Source: Micromonospora echinaurantiaca (GTDB taxonomy: Bacteria; Actinomycetota; Actinomycetes; Mycobacteriales; Micromonosporaceae). Taken from it: a stretch of DNA of 64,000 bases. The notes under the pieces were generated by a model. The model searched no databases. It saw only the letters and a program-made list of their open reading frames with translations, and was not told the DNA's origin. The position numbers and the translations under genes were made by a program. The DNA lies in NCBI RefSeq assembly GCF_900090235.1, contig NZ_LT607750.1:3174501-3238500 (forward strand). Direction: 5' to 3'. Shown piece by piece: positions 60,952 through 64,000 of this stretch (its first letter is position 1; each line of letters opens with the position of its first letter).

Positions 60952-61578
60952 TCAGTTCAGCGCGGACCGTACGCCCAGCCCGACGAGAACGCCGCCGGTG
61001 ACCCAGTCCAGCGCGCGGCGCACCCGTTCGGTACGCAGCAGCCGCGCGGCCGCGCCGGTGACCGCCGTCCAGCCGGCCAGCCAGCCGGTGTGCAGCACGG
61101 CGTGCGCGGTGGCCAGCAGCAGCATCGGCACCAGCACCGGCCGCGACGGGTCGAGGAACTGCGGGGCCAGCGTCAGGTAGACGGCCGCCGCCTTGGGATT
61201 CAGCACGTTGCCAAGCAGTCCCTGCAGGTACGGATGGCGGACCCGGCCGGCGAGCCGACGCCAGCCGGCCCGCGTGGTCGGCGGTTCGGGCGCGTCGGGC
61301 CGCCGGCGGGCGGCGGAGACGAGCAGCCAGCAGCCCAGCCCGACGAGATAGCCGGCGCCGGCCAGCTTGACGACCCAGAACGCCTGCGACGAGCGCAGCA
61401 CCAGCGCCGCCAGACCGGCCGCGGCCAGCGCCGCGTGCAGGTAGATCCCGGTCACCGTACCGAGGATCACCCACCAGCCCTGGCGCCGGCCGCCGGCGCC
61501 CACCCGCGAGACGACCAGCGCGAAGCTGGTGCCGGGGGTGAGCGTGATCGGCGCGACGGCGAGCGCGAAGCCCAGCAT
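60952..61578 (-). CDS. LysE/RhtB-family amino-acid exporter
   Basis: 208 residues, about six membrane helices. ITLTPGTSFALVVSRVGAGGRRQGWWVILGTVTG is the family signature, as is QGLLGNVLNPKAAAVYLTLAPQF. ATG 61578 has GGGGGT 6 bp upstream; GTG 61593 is an alternative start. Efflux of an amino acid or homoserine lactone-like compound. Starts about 19 bp after the metallophosphoesterase stop, so one operon is likely. Confidence 0.9.
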   Translation of the reverse strand: MLGFALAVAPITLTPGTSFALVVSRVGAGGRRQGWWVILGTVTGIYLHAALAAAGLAALVLRSSQAFWVVKLAGAGYLVGLGCWLLVSAARRRPDAPEPPTTRAGWRRLAGRVRHPYLQGLLGNVLNPKAAAVYLTLAPQFLDPSRPVLVPMLLLATAHAVLHTGWLAGWTAVTGAAARLLRTERVRRALDWVTGGVLVGLGVRSALN

Positions 61579-61596
61579 GGCCACCCCCGTCACCGG

Positions 61597-62343
61597 TCAG
61601 ACCACCACCCGGTAGTGGGTCGTCAGCAGCCCGGTGTCGTCGTACACGTGGAAGGCGATCCCGGGCGGTTGGAGCTGGTCGGTCAGCGTCCCCTCGCCCT
61701 CCCACGGCATCCGCAGGGTGGAGACCACACCGGGCGCGATCCGCAGCGGGCGGCCGGCGAAGGTGCTCGCCGCGGCCGTGTGGAAGTGACCGGTCAGCAC
61801 GGCGACGATCTGCGGATGGGCGGCCACCAGCTCGGCGAGCGGGTCCACGGGCAGCAGCCGCATGTCGTCGATGACCGGGTGGTGCACCGCGACCGGCGGG
61901 TGGTGGAAGGCGATGAAGACCGGGACGTCGGCCGCCACCGAGGCGAGCTGCTCGCGCAGCCAACCCATGGTCTCCTCGTCCAGGTGACCGTCGTCGCGGC
62001 CGGGGATGCTGGAGTCGGCGAGCAGGAAGGTGGCGCCGCCGACGTCGTGCCGGCTGTTGATCGGCCCGTCGCCGCCGTCGGCCTCGCCCAGCAGTCCCCT
62101 GCGGTACGCGTCGCGCACATCGTGGTTGCCCGGGCAGACCAGCACCGGTCGTGGCGAGGCGAAGAGCTTGGCGGCCAGCTCGTACTCGGCCACCTGTCCG
62201 TGGTCGGCGATGTCGCCGGTGATCAGGATGGCGTCCACCGGACGGGCCAGGTTGTGCAGGTGGTCCATGACCCGGGCGGTCCGCTCCGCCGAGCGCGGGT
62301 GGTCGTCGAGGTGGGTGTCGCTGAGGTGCGCGATGGTCAGCAC
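61597..62343 (-). CDS. Metallophosphoesterase (CpdA-like)
   Basis: 248 residues. Calcineurin-type dimetal motifs: DTHLDDH (D-x-H), LITGDIADHG (GD), PGNHDVRD (GNHD), AFHHPP and GHFHTAAAS (GHxH). Similar to CpdA and class III cyclic-nucleotide phosphodiesterases; cytoplasmic. Substrate is inferred, cAMP being one option. GTG start; divergent from the second CGNR gene. Confidence 0.9.
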   Translation of the reverse strand: MLTIAHLSDTHLDDHPRSAERTARVMDHLHNLARPVDAILITGDIADHGQVAEYELAAKLFASPRPVLVCPGNHDVRDAYRRGLLGEADGGDGPINSRHDVGGATFLLADSSIPGRDDGHLDEETMGWLREQLASVAADVPVFIAFHHPPVAVHHPVIDDMRLLPVDPLAELVAAHPQIVAVLTGHFHTAAASTFAGRPLRIAPGVVSTLRMPWEGEGTLTDQLQPPGIAFHVYDDTGLLTTHYRVVV

Positions 62344-62373
62344 GATGCCCCCTAATGGGTTGCGGCGCTTTTG

Positions 62374-62392
62374 GCGTTAGGGACGCTACACT
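62374..62392 (+). promoter_or_regulatory. Dyad and -10 box before the CGNR gene
   Basis: GCGT-TAGGG-ACGC (62374-62386) is a short dyad immediately before a TACACT -10 box (62387-62392). The start site would be about 62399, 39 bp before the ATG. It may be an autoregulatory site for the CGNR protein. Confidence 0.4.
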
Positions 62393-62437
62393 GGCCCTCT
62401 GAAGATCCACAAGACGGCACGCGACGACGGAGGTTCG

Positions 62438-63043
62438 ATGGCTGTCCAACTCACGCTCGCCCTGGCCGGCACCATCCGGCACGACGGCAACGGCGGCGTG
62501 ACCGACGACCTCGCCGACGCCGCCGGGCTCGCCCGCTGGCTACGCGACCAGGCCGGACCACTGCGCGGCTACGACCACGACCTGGCGCCGCCGGCCGACC
62601 TGCCCGACGAGCAGACCCGGCTCGACGTGGTCGCGCTGCGCCGGGCCGTCCGCACGCTGCTCGCCCGGGCGGTCGCGCCGGAACCGCCCAGCCGGGCCGA
62701 CCGCGCGTCACTGCTCACGCCGGCCGAGGCGGTGCGCCAGCTCAACGCCGCCGCCGGCCGGCTGCCCACCAGCCCCCGGCTGCACTGGCCGGACGACGCG
62801 GCGCCGACGCTCACCCGGCACTCGGGCCCGGCCGAGCCACGGCTACGGCTCACCGCGGCACTGGCCCGCGCCGCCGTGGACTTCCTCGCCGGGCCCGAGC
62901 GGGCGCAGCTGCGCGCCTGCCCGGCGCCACGCTGCGTGCGGTACTTCGTCAAAGAGCACGCGCGCCAGCAGTGGTGCAAGCCGTCCTGCGGCAACCGCGC
63001 CCGGGTCGCCCGCCACTACCAGCGCCAGCAGGCCGGACGGTAG
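62438..63043 (+). CDS. CGNR zinc-finger/ABATE-domain protein (second copy)
   Basis: 201 residues. ABATE-type N-terminal region (DDLADAAGLARWLRDQAGPL, LVALRRAVRTLL-like helices) and a C-terminal CGNR finger with two Cys in CPAPRC, WC and SCGNRARVARHYQRQ. ACGGAGG precedes the ATG. Shares layout with the gene at 54417 but is clearly diverged. Probably DNA-binding. Confidence 0.88.
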   Translation: MAVQLTLALAGTIRHDGNGGVTDDLADAAGLARWLRDQAGPLRGYDHDLAPPADLPDEQTRLDVVALRRAVRTLLARAVAPEPPSRADRASLLTPAEAVRQLNAAAGRLPTSPRLHWPDDAAPTLTRHSGPAEPRLRLTAALARAAVDFLAGPERAQLRACPAPRCVRYFVKEHARQQWCKPSCGNRARVARHYQRQQAGR

Positions 63044-63279
63044 CCGCGGGCCGACCCACCGGAGGTCACCGCGGCGGGGCGCTGACTGACCGCTTACTCC
63101 GCGCACCGTACCGGCGAATCCCCTGTCGGGTGCGGGATTCGGCGTATCACTGAGTCCATGGACAGCTGTCCGGGGCGCATCCGTCCACCGTGCGAGGGAT
63201 TCCCGCCCGCCCGTCGTGACGGGTCCCGACAGCGCTCGTTGCCCCCGGTACCAACCATCCACGTACACGGGGGATCTAC

Positions 63280-64000
63280 ATGGGCACGACATCTGCGTCG
63301 CGCAGACGGATGGGCATCGGCACGCGACTGGGCGCCGTCGCGGTGCTCGCCGGCGGCCTGCTGCTCACGGCGGGCTCGCCGGCGGTCGCCGGGCCGAAGC
63401 CGGAACCGAATCCGAAGCTGGAGTTGACCAAGACCGGAACGCCGGCCAAGGACCTGAAGGCCGGCGACAAGGTCACCTACACCTACACGGTGCGGAACAA
63501 GAGCACCGGCACGGACCGCCCGATCACCGGCATCACCGTCGACGACGACACGGTCAGCGGCATCGTCTGCAAGGGCCACTCCGGGCCGGCCGCCCAGCAC
63601 GTGGAGGGTCTCGACCTCGAGCCGGGCGAGAGCGCCACCTGCACCGGCTGGTACACGGTCACGAAGGAGGACGTCAAGGCCGGCAAGGTGGTCAACACCG
63701 CCTGGGCGAAGGGGTGGTTCCACCGGAAGAAGGTGATGTCCAACAAGGCCGAATTCACCGTCAGGACGAAGGACGAGCGGGAGAAGGCCCGCCTGTGGCT
63801 GGACAAGAAGGCCCGCGTCGAGTCGGACTGCCGCAGCAAGTGCGAGAAGGACGGCTACGCCGTCAAGGGTGACAAGATCTTCTACAGCTACCGGGTGGCC
63901 AACACCGGCACGGTGACCATCAAGGAGATCGCCGTGCACGACAAGAAGGCCGGACCGGTGGTCTGCAAGAAGACCTGGCTGCACCCGGGCGCGAGCACCG
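63280..64000 (+). CDS. Secreted DUF11-like repeat protein (3' partial)
   Basis: 240 residues to the window edge. A signal peptide (RLGAVAVLAGGLLLTAGSPAVAG, cleavage near 37) is followed by beta-sandwich repeats: LELTKTGTPAKDLKAGDKVTYTYTVRNKSTG and GDKIFYSYRVANTGTVTIKEIAVHD, with paired Cys residues. DUF11/conserved-repeat proteins are extracellular and adhesin-like. GGGGG precedes the ATG. Confidence 0.8.
   Translation, partial: MGTTSASRRRMGIGTRLGAVAVLAGGLLLTAGSPAVAGPKPEPNPKLELTKTGTPAKDLKAGDKVTYTYTVRNKSTGTDRPITGITVDDDTVSGIVCKGHSGPAAQHVEGLDLEPGESATCTGWYTVTKEDVKAGKVVNTAWAKGWFHRKKVMSNKAEFTVRTKDEREKARLWLDKKARVESDCRSKCEKDGYAVKGDKIFYSYRVANTGTVTIKEIAVHDKKAGPVVCKKTWLHPGAST

Noticed and set aside
1..64000. 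CRISPR, prophage, integron or transposase genes
   Set aside because: None found by reading; no regularly spaced repeats, integrase or transposase motifs.

Overview
High-GC actinobacterial chromosome. Codon third positions are almost all G or C, GTG and TTG starts are common, and many start/stop codons overlap. Gene content (PucR, IclR and GntR regulators, CGNR zinc-finger proteins, a streptogrisin-type protease, an IdeR-type iron box) fits a soil actinomycete, most likely Micromonosporaceae; that placement is inference. I see no rRNA, tRNA, CRISPR array, phage or insertion sequence. The window starts inside an amidohydrolase gene and ends inside a secreted repeat protein gene.

Layout. 1-4.3 kb: end of a YtcJ-like amidohydrolase, a PucR regulator divergent from a DadA-like amino-acid dehydrogenase, and a DksA-like zinc protein. 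4.3-8.4 kb: ferric-siderophore uptake operon (ATPase, lipoprotein, fused double permease) behind a leaderless promoter that overlaps an IdeR box. 8.4-12.4 kb: acetyltransferase, FMN reductase/MarR pair, an orphan helical protein, a DUF1275 membrane protein. 12.4-22.2 kb: GntR regulator, dipeptide ABC transporter fused in one coupled operon to a gamma-glutamyltransferase, then a PLP decarboxylase. The GntR gene and the transporter promoter share the same operator motif. 22.2-36.2 kb: housekeeping and accessory genes (MazG-like, Sua5-like, nicotinate phosphoribosyltransferase, two TetR units with clear palindromic operators, a membrane-anchored alpha/beta hydrolase, an FAD reductase, FolE, a SufR-like regulator, a CPA1 antiporter, a BCCT transporter).

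36.2-49.4 kb is the most coherent accessory block: a divergent carbohydrate locus around an IclR regulator. Leftward lie a 1084-residue predicted carbohydrate-active protein, an enolase-superfamily dehydratase, a DapA-family aldolase, an SDR dehydrogenase and an SMP-30 lactonase. Rightward lie two sugar ABC permeases, a binding lipoprotein, a GH105/GH88-like unsaturated uronyl hydrolase and a second enolase-superfamily enzyme. Together they read as import of an oligosaccharide, intracellular hydrolysis, and a non-phosphorylative oxidative route (dehydrogenase, lactonase, dehydratase, aldolase) to pyruvate plus an aldehyde. The substrate is not determined by the sequence. This is the best candidate for a poorly described system here.

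49.5-64 kb: streptogrisin-like protease, ABC-2 drug-type exporter whose gene overlaps tail-to-tail with an MFS gene, CGNR regulator, DUF3592 protein, NhaA with an unusual acidic tail, a small frameshifted FUSC-like remnant, a UspA protein with membrane segments, an M14 carboxypeptidase with an inserted domain, LysE exporter, metallophosphoesterase, a second CGNR protein, and the start of a secreted DUF11-like protein.
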